From an uncultured Erythrobacter sp. (GTDB lineage: Bacteria; Pseudomonadota; Alphaproteobacteria; Sphingomonadales; Sphingomonadaceae), in assembly GCA_947488325.1 (NCBI GenBank), contig CANKYZ010000007.1, forward strand, positions 1 through 64,000: a stretch of 64,000 bases of DNA, in the 5' to 3' direction. The translations under genes and the position numbers were made by a program. The number at the start of each line of letters is the position of its first letter. The stretch's first letter is position 1. Of this stretch, positions 1 to 10,358 are shown piece by piece. A model generated the notes under the pieces. That model was not told the origin of the DNA. It worked only from the letters and a program-made list of their open reading frames with translations, and made no database searches.

Positions 1-77
<77 letters not shown>

Positions 78-105
78 TAGAGATGGGCCTCACCAAAGAG
101 GATAA

Positions 106-984
106 TTAGCGATATGCGCCGTTCATGGCCGCGATCGTATTTTCAGTGTTGTCGATGTGGCTCGCAATCATCCGAAAGTTAACGAGCGAGGCAGCATATC
201 CATCATAGTGCGGAGTGATTGCGCCTGCAGTTGCATCAGTCACAACCTGGACTTCAAAACCCTGCTCAATCAGTTCACGCATGTGCGATTCGGTACACAG
301 ATTGGATGACATGCCGCCTAGGATAACTTTGGAAATCCCGGCCTTGCGAAGCTGAAGGACCAGGTCGTTAGTTTCCGGGCCATAAATCTTATGCGGGCTG
401 GTCACTACTGTGTTGCCGTCATTGATGTACGGCTTGTATTGTTCGAGCCAATCGGCTCCTGATCCCTCGAACCCATTAACCGTCAACTGGCCTTCGCGAT
501 CAAACATTCCAATTGAATGCATCAGCCGTTCAAGCGCACCTTCAAATTGCCACTTATGATCGTGGGGGAAATAATAATGCGGGGACACGAAGATCGGCAT
601 TTCAATCGCTTGTGCAGTGCTGAACAAAGCGTCAATATTGCCGATCGTGCCGTTGTCAGTCACACTTTTTCCGACCACACCCCAGGCAACGCCATCAGGT
701 GACAGAAAATCGTTCTGCGGATCAGTGATAACAACAGCCGTTTCACCCTTTACAATTGCGAACCCAGGCATGGGCAAGCCATCATTTTGAGGAGGTGTTG
801 TAGCCGTCGCCGCTCTTGCTTCGCCACTTGCCACATTCGCAGTGGAAGTCGCTCTACTTGGGTTCGCTTCTTCTTCTGCGTTTGTTTCATTTGCGCAGGC
901 CGACGTCGACATCGACATGGAAACCGCCAGCACGCCTGCCTGCAAATATGAAAACAGTGGTTTCGTTGATTGAGTATGCGACAT
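106..984 (-). CDS. Isochorismatase-family cysteine hydrolase with N-terminal signal/lipoprotein-like region
   Basis: 292 aa; TAVVITDPQNDFL and GGMSSNLCTESHMRELIEQGFEVQVVTDATAG motifs typical of cysteine hydrolases. Confidence 0.85.
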   Translation of the reverse strand: MSHTQSTKPLFSYLQAGVLAVSMSMSTSACANETNAEEEANPSRATSTANVASGEARAATATTPPQNDGLPMPGFAIVKGETAVVITDPQNDFLSPDGVAWGVVGKSVTDNGTIGNIDALFSTAQAIEMPIFVSPHYYFPHDHKWQFEGALERLMHSIGMFDREGQLTVNGFEGSGADWLEQYKPYINDGNTVVTSPHKIYGPETNDLVLQLRKAGISKVILGGMSSNLCTESHMRELIEQGFEVQVVTDATAGAITPHYDGYAASLVNFRMIASHIDNTENTIAAMNGAYR

Positions 985-1369
985 CTGAGTGCCTCCAAAA
1001 ATCCGTCTAATTCAAAATTGGGGCGATTAAGAATTGCTCCCAACTGAAGGACGATTGCCTCGTTGTTTGTGACCAGAATTAGAGAGGAGTGGAGCCAAAA
1101 TTCCTAATCCAGAATTGTCCAGCGTTCTGAAGTTGGAATTCTACAGAATTCTGCAGGATCGAAATGCCTTAAGTCATTGTTTAAAAGCTATTAAATTTTA
1201 TAGCCCATGCGGAGCTGTAGAAACTTTCTATGTACAAGGCCCGATTTGTAGGTATTCAAATGATGCAACCTCATTCAATAACGTAACTTTTGTACTGGGC
1301 TTGGGGGTTTGTTTTGACTGCTTTGGCTGCCATACCTGCAGCGTAACTGTCGCGATTGGGCGGAAGAAA

Positions 1370-3640
1370 TTGATCTACCGGTTCGAAAATTTTGAACTTG
1401 ATTGCGAGCACTCAAGTATCTGCCGCGACGGGGTTCCGATCAAACTGGAGCCGCAGGTTTATTCTGTGATCGAACTATTGGTGACGCGACACGGGGAGAT
1501 CGTTTCGCGCGAAGAGCTGTTGGAGCACGTTTGGCAAGGGCGAACGGTTTCCAATAGCGCCATAGACAGTCGCATTCGGACTGCTCGAAAGGCATTGGAT
1601 GACGATGGTCATGCCCAACGCTTGATCAAGACATTCACCCATCGCGGCTTTAAGTTTGTTGGCGATGTCGACGAAAGTCAGCCAACGGCTATCTCTGCCA
1701 GTGACATTCTCGGGCCTGCAATTCAGACGACGGAGGAGCTTGCCAGCACCACTGTTATAGGCAAGCCACCAGTTGACAGTGCGTCACTTGGTTCTCCAAA
1801 AAGAAACCGTCCGATAATCTTGATATTCGTTGCGGTTCTGGCTGCCGTTGGGTTGGGCTTTTTTGCCAATGGCAGGCTTGAAAACGCGCCGACCGATGAC
1901 TCGCAATCAGCGTCTACAGAAAGCAGATTGTCAATCGCTGTCTTGCCGGCCTCGGGCGATTCCGCTGATGAGGATGCAAGACTATTCGCTACCGGCGTTT
2001 CTGAAGAAACCATTGTCCTTCTGGGCGGTATTCAGGAACTGAGCGTCGTTTCACGCTCGTCCTCATTTGCGTTCCGGGATCGGGATTTTAGCGCCGAGGA
2101 ATTGAACGAAGCGCTAAATGTTGATTACCGTGTCGAAAGCACATCGCGAACGATTGGTGAAACAATCCATGTCACCGTCCAGCTAATCGATACCTCGACT
2201 GAATCTATTGAGTGGTCCGAATCTTACGACGTAGACGCAGCCCCGCAAGCTACGGATGCCGGTCAAATTGAGGTCGCACGAAAAATTGTTCTCAATATCG
2301 CCAACAAATTAGGATTATCAGCAGGTGTTCTGGAATCCAAAATTATTTCAGCAGAAGCTTATCAAGATTTTGCGGTCGGACAGGAAGCACTTCTTGACCC
2401 AGATGAAGAATCGATCAATCAGGCAATCGAGTCATTTCGCAAGGTAATAGCCGCTGAGCCTGATTATCTTCCAGCCTATGCCCGATTGTTCGATAGCTAT
2501 TGGGCCGGTGTGAATATCGCCGGCTTTGGCGTCAGCGAAACCGTTCCAGATATGCAGCGCATTGTCCGGCAAATGACTACACTTGCGCCGAATTCGGCCG
2601 AAACTCTAACTGCCGACGGTATACTCATGCAATTTGATGAGCGTGAGGATTACACGAATGAGAAAGTGGTTGATAATTTTAACCGGGCCATAGCTGCAAA
2701 CCCCAACTATGTCTTGGCTCACAAAGAACGGGCCTTCAGGCTAGCGGAAGCTGTCGGCCGGGACGAAGCACTCACCGCGTTTCAAGACGCACTCAAGTAT
2801 GATCCGGTTGCCCCCGACTTGCTTGCTGAATTGAGTTGGTTGCATTTTTCGGCAGGGGATTTTGACGACGCAATAATTACCGCTGAGCGGAACCTGCGTT
2901 GGAACAACGACAGTATTGTCGCCAAAATAGCTATGGCACGCATTTTACTCGGCACCGATGAACAAGCGAAAGCTATTGTGCTTCTGCAAGAGGTGCTCGC
3001 CGAGCAGGGGGAAAATTACGCTGCGCGCCATAATCTGAGACGTGCCTATCTCTATCTTGGAGAATTTGAGAGAGCATTCGAAGTCTCGCCGTCTCCAACG
3101 TTGAAGGCAGTGACGAGTGGATTGATGGGCGATGAAGAACGCGTAAGGGAATTCGCGGGACAAATGCCAGGATTTAGCACCAGCTTAGTCAGTCTCTATT
3201 TCATTGGAGAGAGCCGCCCTTTCCACGACAGAGTCGTACAAGATATCGGCAATGGCAATATTCTGGACCCGGAAGTGCCTCTCTACACATATAATTTGAT
3301 TCGGACCGCGATGGAAGCCGACGTGCTCCGGCAATTTGGCAATCCGTTGCAGAAGCAGGCGACAGATTTGCTCGATGGCTATTATGCTGAAAACAAACCG
3401 GCTGACTTCAGGGCAACCGCTCAATATGCTGGAGCGGTTTCTTATCTCACCTTCAAAGGTGAGTTAGATGAGGCTTTGAAAATTATTGATCAGGCAAATG
3501 AACGCGGCTTTGCTTTTTTACACATATTCGAAATGCCAATGCTCGATCCGCTGACGCGTCATCAGGGGTTCGCCGCGCGGCAGGCGAGGATGCGCGCGCG
3601 GGCAACGGCGATATTGAATGAGGTAGAGGAGCTTTCTTAG
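1370..3640 (+). CDS. CadC/OmpR-type winged-helix transcriptional regulator with TM segment, TolB-like and TPR region
   Basis: ORF 1115..3640; wHTH (RFENFELDCEHSSICRDGVPIKLEPQVYSVIELLVTRHGEIVSREELLEHVWQG), TM (PIILIFVAVLAAVGLGFFA), TPR-like C-terminus. Residues before ~1370 do not look domain-like; TTG at 1370 is a plausible start. Confidence 0.8.
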   Translation: MIYRFENFELDCEHSSICRDGVPIKLEPQVYSVIELLVTRHGEIVSREELLEHVWQGRTVSNSAIDSRIRTARKALDDDGHAQRLIKTFTHRGFKFVGDVDESQPTAISASDILGPAIQTTEELASTTVIGKPPVDSASLGSPKRNRPIILIFVAVLAAVGLGFFANGRLENAPTDDSQSASTESRLSIAVLPASGDSADEDARLFATGVSEETIVLLGGIQELSVVSRSSSFAFRDRDFSAEELNEALNVDYRVESTSRTIGETIHVTVQLIDTSTESIEWSESYDVDAAPQATDAGQIEVARKIVLNIANKLGLSAGVLESKIISAEAYQDFAVGQEALLDPDEESINQAIESFRKVIAAEPDYLPAYARLFDSYWAGVNIAGFGVSETVPDMQRIVRQMTTLAPNSAETLTADGILMQFDEREDYTNEKVVDNFNRAIAANPNYVLAHKERAFRLAEAVGRDEALTAFQDALKYDPVAPDLLAELSWLHFSAGDFDDAIITAERNLRWNNDSIVAKIAMARILLGTDEQAKAIVLLQEVLAEQGENYAARHNLRRAYLYLGEFERAFEVSPSPTLKAVTSGLMGDEERVREFAGQMPGFSTSLVSLYFIGESRPFHDRVVQDIGNGNILDPEVPLYTYNLIRTAMEADVLRQFGNPLQKQATDLLDGYYAENKPADFRATAQYAGAVSYLTFKGELDEALKIIDQANERGFAFLHIFEMPMLDPLTRHQGFAARQARMRARATAILNEVEELS

Positions 3641-3885
3641 CGAGCCTAGGGCGGCCCGCTCCCTACTAATCAGCCGAACTCTGACAGGCTTTGATCTGTA
3701 TGGCCTGCGTCTCTTGTGAACCTATCTTGATACCCCAGATCACTTGCCCCGCTGCTATGGCAAAAGCGCACATTCCCGGGAATGCTCGCAAACTGAAAAT
3801 GCGACGATTCTGAAAGCAACCCGCTTCGATCACCGATATCGATCCTTCATCTGGCTGTTGGCAATCAATCCAACGGAATTTATGA

Positions 3886-4377
3886 TTGGATGGAATGATG
3901 AAAAAGTCGGTCTATTGTTTTGTGGTCGCAATTTTGTTCGGTTCGCTTTTTATTTTCAATCTCGTCAATGATCCTTTGGAAGCTGCCTCTGCTGCATCGC
4001 CTAGGTCGGAGACTACGGACCGTGTTCTGCCGAGCCAAGACAGGGCATTTGCCCCAGCATTTCCCGGTAATGACCTCATCACCTTTGCTGCCGCTTACGG
4101 TGATCGGTCCACAGGTCGTCACGGAACGTTTGGACGCTTTCCAGCAAATTTTGAGACTCCCCCGCATCGACACACCCACAGCTACCGCGCGATAGTGTTA
4201 AAAGGTCAGATGACGAATCCCTTTGAAGGCCGGAGAGATGCGCCGGTCATGGAGCCAGGTTCCTATTGGGCAGTCTCCGCCGACAGCCTGCACACTACCG
4301 CATGTGTCTCGGAAGTTCCGTGCGAATTCTTCATGTTTGGCTCTGACTCATTTGACTTTAAACCGGTGTCCGAATGA
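3886..4377 (+). CDS. Cupin-domain protein with N-terminal signal/TM segment
   Basis: FETPPHRHTHSYRAIVLKGQM...EPGSYWAVSADSLHTTACVSEVPCEFFMF cupin pattern; start may be 3895 or 3898. Confidence 0.7.
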   Translation: MDGMMKKSVYCFVVAILFGSLFIFNLVNDPLEAASAASPRSETTDRVLPSQDRAFAPAFPGNDLITFAAAYGDRSTGRHGTFGRFPANFETPPHRHTHSYRAIVLKGQMTNPFEGRRDAPVMEPGSYWAVSADSLHTTACVSEVPCEFFMFGSDSFDFKPVSE

Positions 4378-4507
4378 TGGGTTAAATCATGCAGCGCGCA
4401 CAATTCTGGAAGTATGCAGAATCCGGAATGCCCAGCCTGCCGAATTGGGTAGGCGCATTATCTACGAGAAGATGCACCATTCGCCGACAAGGTGAAACAG
4501 AGAAAAA

Positions 4508-5521
4508 TTGAACGGATCCACTATGCCGAAACTTCATAAGATGATCGCACTTTCGATCCTGTGCACTGTCTCCGCAAGCATTCCTGCTGCTGGACAGAAC
4601 CCAATCACAGCCAATACCGAAACGCACGAATATAGCTCTGCGATGGCGATGCCTCGTTATGGTAGCGAAGAGGTGGACGGTGTAAAAATCTTCTACCGTG
4701 AAGCTGGCGATCCTTCAAAGCCCACTATCGTGTTGCTCCATGGCTTTCCCAGTTCATCGCACCAATATCGCAATCTCATCCGGATGCTGGGTAATGAATA
4801 TCATCTAGTTGCTCCAGATTATCCGGGCTTTGGATCGAGTGATTTCCCATCTCCTGAAAATTATACATACAGTTTCGACAATATCGCGCAGACGATGAAT
4901 GCTTTCCTCGAACAGCGCGGCATCAGCGAATACAGCCTTTTCTTACAAGATTACGGCGCACCTGTCGGCTTTCGGATCGCAGCACAGAATCCGGACCGCG
5001 TGCAGTCCCTGATCGTCCAGAACGGCAACACTTATGAAGAAGGTTTAAACCGTGAGGCCTGGGCTCCGATCATGACCCTGTGGGAGCAAGGTCGCGGTAA
5101 CCAGGAACTGGAAGATGCTATCGCTTCCAATGTGTTCAGCTTGGACGGCCTAAAATGGCAATATACGCATGGAGTTCGGGAGCCCGCCGCAATTCTGCCT
5201 GACAATTGGTTGCTAGATCATCAGTCGCTCTCTCGCCCAGGCCAGCGCGAAGTGCAAATCGGGTTGTTTTATGATTACCGGAACAACGTTGCCAAGTACC
5301 CTGAATGGCAAGCCTATTTGCGCGAGCATCAACCTCCTGTGCTCATCGTTTGGGCAAAGAATGATGCCTTTTTCCCTGTTCCAGGAGCCGAAGGCTTTAG
5401 GCGCGATGTTCAAGATGTTGACTACAATATCCTGGATACCGGTCACTTTGCATTGGAAGAAGATGCGGAAATGATTGCCGGGAAGATCAGTGAATTTTTA
5501 AGCACGCGAGGCATTCAGTGA
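4508..5521 (+). CDS. Alpha/beta-fold hydrolase (epoxide hydrolase/haloalkane dehalogenase-like), exported
   Basis: IVLLHGFPSSSHQYRNLI, APDYPGFGSSDFP, SLFLQDYGAPVGFRIA, DTGHFALEED; signal-like N-terminus. Confidence 0.85.
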   Translation: MNGSTMPKLHKMIALSILCTVSASIPAAGQNPITANTETHEYSSAMAMPRYGSEEVDGVKIFYREAGDPSKPTIVLLHGFPSSSHQYRNLIRMLGNEYHLVAPDYPGFGSSDFPSPENYTYSFDNIAQTMNAFLEQRGISEYSLFLQDYGAPVGFRIAAQNPDRVQSLIVQNGNTYEEGLNREAWAPIMTLWEQGRGNQELEDAIASNVFSLDGLKWQYTHGVREPAAILPDNWLLDHQSLSRPGQREVQIGLFYDYRNNVAKYPEWQAYLREHQPPVLIVWAKNDAFFPVPGAEGFRRDVQDVDYNILDTGHFALEEDAEMIAGKISEFLSTRGIQ

Positions 5522-5716
5522 TCGAATCGGCCAAGAAAGAGAAGATACGTGAACAGTTTTAATTCATCTTTGCGTCGATTGTTCGATGAAGAAGTTCTGA
5601 TTGCTTCACGTAGCTTCCAGCTCTCTTCAAGTCTTACCGGTGTATTCATTACTGTAACGCTTGACTTACTGTCCCGCCTTTTACGTGGATAATATTTATA
5701 CAAGAAATTTCTTTGC

Positions 5717-6811
5717 TTAAGCGGCGGCTGCCATCGCACGTAGCAGGCTATATGTCTGTGCAGAAGCTGCCAAGGCACCTTCGAGTAGTCCACCACTTTG
5801 GAAATCGGTTTCTGTTGAAGATAGGATCACCCGACCATCCCAGAACGCCCCAGTCTCCGGTGGTATCCCATATTGAGGATGGCTTGAAAGCGGTATTGAA
5901 GCATCTGAATGCGATGCGGTTGCTTGTTCCGTTGCCCAATCAATCATGGTGATCCTTGCATCACAGGTTTCCCGGTCACCGAGTAAACGGGAGAGCTGAT
6001 CGCGGATCCGGTCTTCCAGCTGATCGCGAACGGCTTCACGCTGCGAAGCCGGCCATCCCAGAAATCCGAATAATGCGTGGCCCTTGCCATTACTCAGCGA
6101 TGCATCGTGAATTTCTCCCAGTGGTCCCGCGCGGCTGAACATATCGCCAGAAAGACCAGCAGTTCGCCAGATAGGCTCGTCAAATTCGATGACTGCTTTC
6201 GCATGACCAGCCATCCATGTGGGAATGGCGGTCAACCGGCTGGTATAACTGGGTGGCAATGTCGGTTCAAAGTGGATATTTTGGGCGATGAGCCGCGGAG
6301 GAAGAGCAAGTATGACGCGATCAGCAGAGATTTCCTGTTCGCTTCGATCCGCGTTCCTGCATGTGCAGACAATCGCGTGCTCCTCACGCCGCAAGGCAGT
6401 TACCGATACTCCGACATTGATGGATTCTTCTGGCAAGCCACTGGCAAGGCCGTTGATCAGGGCGACCATGCCCCCGTCTATTCTTCTGGCGTCGGCCATC
6501 ACTGGAAACGCCGATTCGCGCGTAATGCGTCCATCGACTTGTTCGATCAGGGCATCCCCGTCCGCGTGCTGGGCAAATGATCGCAACCCGAAGGTTTCAA
6601 TCAGCGCTGTGACATGAGGCTGGCCGCTCCAGTACCAGGAGGGGCCAAGATCATATTGTTCCTCCGGCGTTGGGCCGAAAGAGAGAATTCGGCCACCCAA
6701 CCGCAATCTTTGCTCAACCAGCAAGAATTCATTCCCACTCCTGTGAAGTGAGTTGGCAAGCGAGAGACCCGACAGTCCGCCACCAACGATGAGTGTTCCA
6801 GTATGCGTCAT
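5717..6811 (-). CDS. FAD-dependent flavin amine oxidase-family protein
   Basis: N-terminal GGGLSGLSLANSLHRSGNEFLLVEQRLRLGGR dinucleotide-binding motif; C-terminal WDGRVILSSTETDFQSGGLLEGAL. Confidence 0.85.
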   Translation of the reverse strand: MTHTGTLIVGGGLSGLSLANSLHRSGNEFLLVEQRLRLGGRILSFGPTPEEQYDLGPSWYWSGQPHVTALIETFGLRSFAQHADGDALIEQVDGRITRESAFPVMADARRIDGGMVALINGLASGLPEESINVGVSVTALRREEHAIVCTCRNADRSEQEISADRVILALPPRLIAQNIHFEPTLPPSYTSRLTAIPTWMAGHAKAVIEFDEPIWRTAGLSGDMFSRAGPLGEIHDASLSNGKGHALFGFLGWPASQREAVRDQLEDRIRDQLSRLLGDRETCDARITMIDWATEQATASHSDASIPLSSHPQYGIPPETGAFWDGRVILSSTETDFQSGGLLEGALAASAQTYSLLRAMAAAA

Positions 6812-6823
6812 CTGCAGTCCATT

Positions 6824-7321
6824 TCAATGATCTTCAAAGGTCAGCCGATACCGAATCCACGCCAGTAATCTGTGGCCTCCATTGACGAGGTGATTGGTCC
6901 TTAGCCAAATTCGCGAGCCATTCCCACCGGCCTGTACCTGCCCCCCCTCTTCCGGAGCCCTCAGCCAGCCATCGGCGCTTAACTTATTTGTATTTTCCCG
7001 AACATCCCCCGTCAGTATCAGAAATTCTGCCCCTCGATGTCCGGCCTCCGCATAATTTGCATTAGGCACCATCATCAGGAACGGGACGTTCTTGCCCATA
7101 CCGGCGCACGAGGTAATGGTCGGAATCCCGTTTGCATCAGGTTGTGCCACCTCAGAAAGTGCATGCATATCGAAATGGACACGTTCCGTGTCACGGGGAT
7201 CGCGGTGGCAATCGCGAGATGGCAATCCGCCAATTTGCAGACGCCGCAGCGCCGAACGATCGCGCGAAGTCACCTCAGCACAGGGCACACTCGTTGAGCC
7301 GCGTGGGCACGAGTCGGTCAA
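6824..7321 (-). CDS. Possible ChrR/cupin-like protein; N-terminal half doubtful or degenerate
   Basis: C-terminal half (HRGAEFLILTGDVRENTNKLSADGWLRAPEEGG...SRIWLRTNHL) resembles ChrR-type cupins; N-terminal half does not. Confidence 0.35.
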   Translation of the reverse strand: MTDSCPRGSTSVPCAEVTSRDRSALRRLQIGGLPSRDCHRDPRDTERVHFDMHALSEVAQPDANGIPTITSCAGMGKNVPFLMMVPNANYAEAGHRGAEFLILTGDVRENTNKLSADGWLRAPEEGGQVQAGGNGSRIWLRTNHLVNGGHRLLAWIRYRLTFEDH

Positions 7322-7469
7322 ATTGCCGGCTTTATGCTGACGCCCAGCGGCTGATCCCGACGGCGCGCAAGTGGGCAGAGCAGGCAGAGGCTTTCATCTT
7401 CTTCAACTGGGCGTTCCACGAGATTGCCGCCTCGGCCGCGTTTACTGGAGACTTTGTCGCAGCGAGTAA

Positions 7470-7700
7470 ATTGCTGACCGTTATCCTGGACATGAAGTTT
7501 TCCAATTCAACATCGCTGAAACGGGTATCCCAGCAAACTCTGACTTGGGGCAAGGCTCAACACGGCTAGGTGCAGGCGTTGATCCACTCGTCGCAGCAGA
7601 TATCACTTGGGATGATGCGACGCTGGATACACGGATCGAAAATCCAAACGCATTGGCACCTGACTACAAGGTAATCCCCTTGATGCATGTAAGACGCTAA
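7470..7700 (+). pseudogene. Fragmentary reading frame, possibly a c-type cytochrome C-terminal remnant
   Basis: Frame reads ...GVDPLVAADITWDDATLDTRIENPNALAPDYKVIPLMHVRR*, opens just after a stop with no good start codon; the WDDATLDTRIENPNALAP pattern is reminiscent of class I cytochrome c. Confidence 0.25.
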
Positions 7701-7925
7701 TAGCGTCGTGTAGTCAGTACACTATGGACGCTGGAACTCACCTTTTTACCAATCTATTCGACTCTAAGCGGGGATTAGAATAATATGCCAATTCGTGATG
7801 CACGCGCATTTCTGGAATCGCGCGGAATCTGGAATGCATCAGCCACAGGGTTAGGCAGGCATCAGGACCTGCGAAATCACGAACGAGAATTGTGGTTGAG
7901 GTAAATTAAATGAAGGGAACCATTA

Positions 7926-8582
7926 ATGAAAAAGACTGATACGAGAAACGTCGCCCTTTGCTCAATCGCTGCGGCAAGCATGGCGTTGCTTTCGGCATGC
8001 GATTCATCAGATTCCGTACCTGAACAACAGCGAGATGCTGTGAGCGAGAACGTTGAATCGAGTGGAATTGTGCAGGCCTCTTTCACTGATGAAGGCGCTG
8101 TATTACAGCCAACAGGCTATCGCGAATGGGTGTTTGTAGGCACTCCTCTTACGCCCAACGCCCTGAATGGCGGTGAAGCTCCGTTTCCTGAATTTCATAA
8201 TGTTTATGTCGAACCGACGGCATTCGCTGCGTTTTCAGAAACGGGTGTATGGCCGAACGGCACACAAATTGTAAAAGAGCTCACAACAGTGCGCGAAAAT
8301 GGCAATGCAGAAAATGGATCTACCTCTGAAGTTAGCGGTGTCGGCTACTTCCAGGGTGAATTTTCTGGCCTGGAACTGACAGTTAAAGACACAGAGCGCT
8401 TCCCAGACGAGCCCGGTGGCTGGGTTTATTACAGCTTCGGTCATAATGCACCGCCTTACGCAGAAACTGCTGAGGCATTCCCGACAGAATCGTGCAACAG
8501 CTGCCATGAAGCAAATGCCGGAGAGACAGACTTTGTCTTTACTCAGTTCTATCCCGTGCTGCGTGCCGCAAATCCCAATTGA
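7926..8582 (+). CDS. Cytochrome P460-family c-heme lipoprotein
   Basis: Lipobox-like LLSAC; EFHNVYVEPTAFAAFSETGVWPNGTQIVKEL; heme motif CNSCH; 218 aa. Confidence 0.85.
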   Translation: MKKTDTRNVALCSIAAASMALLSACDSSDSVPEQQRDAVSENVESSGIVQASFTDEGAVLQPTGYREWVFVGTPLTPNALNGGEAPFPEFHNVYVEPTAFAAFSETGVWPNGTQIVKELTTVRENGNAENGSTSEVSGVGYFQGEFSGLELTVKDTERFPDEPGGWVYYSFGHNAPPYAETAEAFPTESCNSCHEANAGETDFVFTQFYPVLRAANPN

Positions 8583-8593
8583 GGGTTTCCAAA

Positions 8594-9226
8594 ATGAGCT
8601 GGAAATTATTGGTTTGTGCACCGCTCTTGATCGGGTTGTCTGCTTGTCAGCAGGCAACTGATCAAGGCGATGATGCAAACACTGGTGCTGACCTGACCTC
8701 TATCGAAGGTGGTTGGCCAGCCGATATCGTGTCAGCAACGGGAGACATTTCGCGGCCTGCAGATTTCGAAACGTGGCCAACATTAGGGTCATGGTCGACT
8801 GCGGGTGCGGATGATATCCAAAATGGGATGCATCAAGTCTATGTATCGCCAGGAGGTATTGAGAGCTTTCGTGCCAACGGGACCTTCGCTGACGGTACGG
8901 TTTTGGTCAAAGAAGTTCGCGGCGCAGCCACAGCGGCGCTTACAACAGGCAACGCATCCTACGCGACCGAAAAGCAGGTCTGGTTTGTGATGGTCAAAGA
9001 CGCCGAAGGCCGGTTCCCTGACAATGCCCTTTGGGGCGACGGTTGGGGATGGGCGTTGTTTGAAGCGGCTGAGCCCGACAAACAGGTCGCGCAGAATTAC
9101 ATATTGGACTGCAAGTCCTGCCATATCCCTGCCGAGTCTCAAGATTGGATATATACAGAAGCATATCCGGTCCTTTGGCCTGAAGACGTAGCGCCGGTGC
9201 CAAGTTGGCAGTCCTCTGGCGAGTGA
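8594..9226 (+). CDS. Cytochrome P460-family c-heme lipoprotein (paralog of upstream gene)
   Basis: Lipobox-like GLSAC; MHQVYVSPGGIESFRANGTFADGTVLVKEVRG; heme motif CKSCH; ATG at 8594 preferred to the TTG at 8579. Confidence 0.85.
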   Translation: MSWKLLVCAPLLIGLSACQQATDQGDDANTGADLTSIEGGWPADIVSATGDISRPADFETWPTLGSWSTAGADDIQNGMHQVYVSPGGIESFRANGTFADGTVLVKEVRGAATAALTTGNASYATEKQVWFVMVKDAEGRFPDNALWGDGWGWALFEAAEPDKQVAQNYILDCKSCHIPAESQDWIYTEAYPVLWPEDVAPVPSWQSSGE

Positions 9227-9706
9227 ATTCTAGGTAGATCACCAGAGGACCGCGGAAGACTTTTCCGGTGGGGAACCAAGAGCGGAGCGATTGTTCGTCG
9301 AGTGGGTGTGATAACACTCTCTCGGACGAGCAACGCTTTGTCGGTTTCGGCCATTCAGCGATCGAGAAGAATTAAGGACGCTTTCTTGCACCGCCATGGC
9401 AAGAGAACTCAGCCGGGAGAATTTCGCAAAATCGAACGATGAATTCATGCTCGAAATTCAGGGGCGTAGTTCGACGCGAATATGATGACGGCGTCCAGCT
9501 AAACGCGCGCTGTATTGATCCTCCTCCGTCAAGGCCCTGGAGAAGCGGCGTTTCACAACTGTACGGATTCCGGAATTACGGCAAATTTGAAATCAATCTG
9601 ACGCAGCTTGGTTCAGTGTCGAGATAGAAACACACGCGCCAGCTCTCAATTCGTAATCTCGGAAGCTGGAAATACCCTAAGCCAAACAAAATACGAAGGA
9701 ACGATC

Positions 9707-10264
9707 ATGCAGGTAGCAACACATTCCGCATTAGTGAACGGCATATCCATCAACGTACTGAGCGAGACCGTTTCTGCCGTAGAAGCCGATCGTGGACTGG
9801 GCTTGTCCCGATTCAAAATCCACAACACTTGGGATGGCGGCACCCGCTCTACGACGACTGTCGGCGACATGTATGCAGCCAAGCAAACAATCGCTCACAA
9901 TGGCGATCACCAGATGAAATCAGATGAGCCGGAAATGCTCTCAGGTACTGATCTCGCCCCCAATCCCGTGGAGCAATTGCTAAGCGCTTTGGCGAGCTGC
10001 GTCGTGACAAGCATTATCGCACACGCAAGCCTAAAAGGCATCCAGATTGACGCGCTAACATCCGAACTTGAAGGCGACATCAACCTGACTGGCTTTCTTG
10101 GTGTCGACGACACAGTATCTAGAGGCTACAACAAGATTGTAATTAAGTTAAAAATCGACACGCCACACAAAGATTTAGATGAAATTCGCTTGCTTTCACA
10201 CTACTCTCCGGTGTTCAACACCATCACCAATTCTGCAGATGTTAGTGTGGTTATTGCAGATTAA
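9707..10264 (+). CDS. OsmC-family protein
   Basis: GTDLAPNPVEQLLSALASCVVTSIIAHASLKGIQIDALTSELEGDI; ATG at 9707 preferred over upstream extension. Confidence 0.85.
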   Translation: MQVATHSALVNGISINVLSETVSAVEADRGLGLSRFKIHNTWDGGTRSTTTVGDMYAAKQTIAHNGDHQMKSDEPEMLSGTDLAPNPVEQLLSALASCVVTSIIAHASLKGIQIDALTSELEGDINLTGFLGVDDTVSRGYNKIVIKLKIDTPHKDLDEIRLLSHYSPVFNTITNSADVSVVIAD

Positions 10265-10317
10265 TAATCTTGATTTTTGATTACTTTATTGGATAGATTC
10301 CAATACATTGATGTCAA

Positions 10318-10358
10318 CACCCCAATCGTTACAGCTTTTGACCGTAACGATTGGGGTG
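10318..10358 (+). terminator. Strong hairpin, probable terminator of the osmC-like gene
   Basis: Perfect 15-bp inverted repeat CACCCCAATCGTTAC/GTAACGATTGGGGTG with 11-nt loop, 54 nt after the stop codon; only a weak T tract follows. Confidence 0.55.

Noticed and set aside
1115-1369. N-terminal 85 residues of the wHTH regulator ORF
   Set aside because: Low-complexity, Cys-rich and domain-free before the wHTH; an alternative TTG start at 1370 is more plausible.
7132-7569. 145-aa plus-strand ORF
   Set aside because: No recognisable domain, overlaps a cupin-like minus frame and a different cytochrome-like plus frame; likely random.
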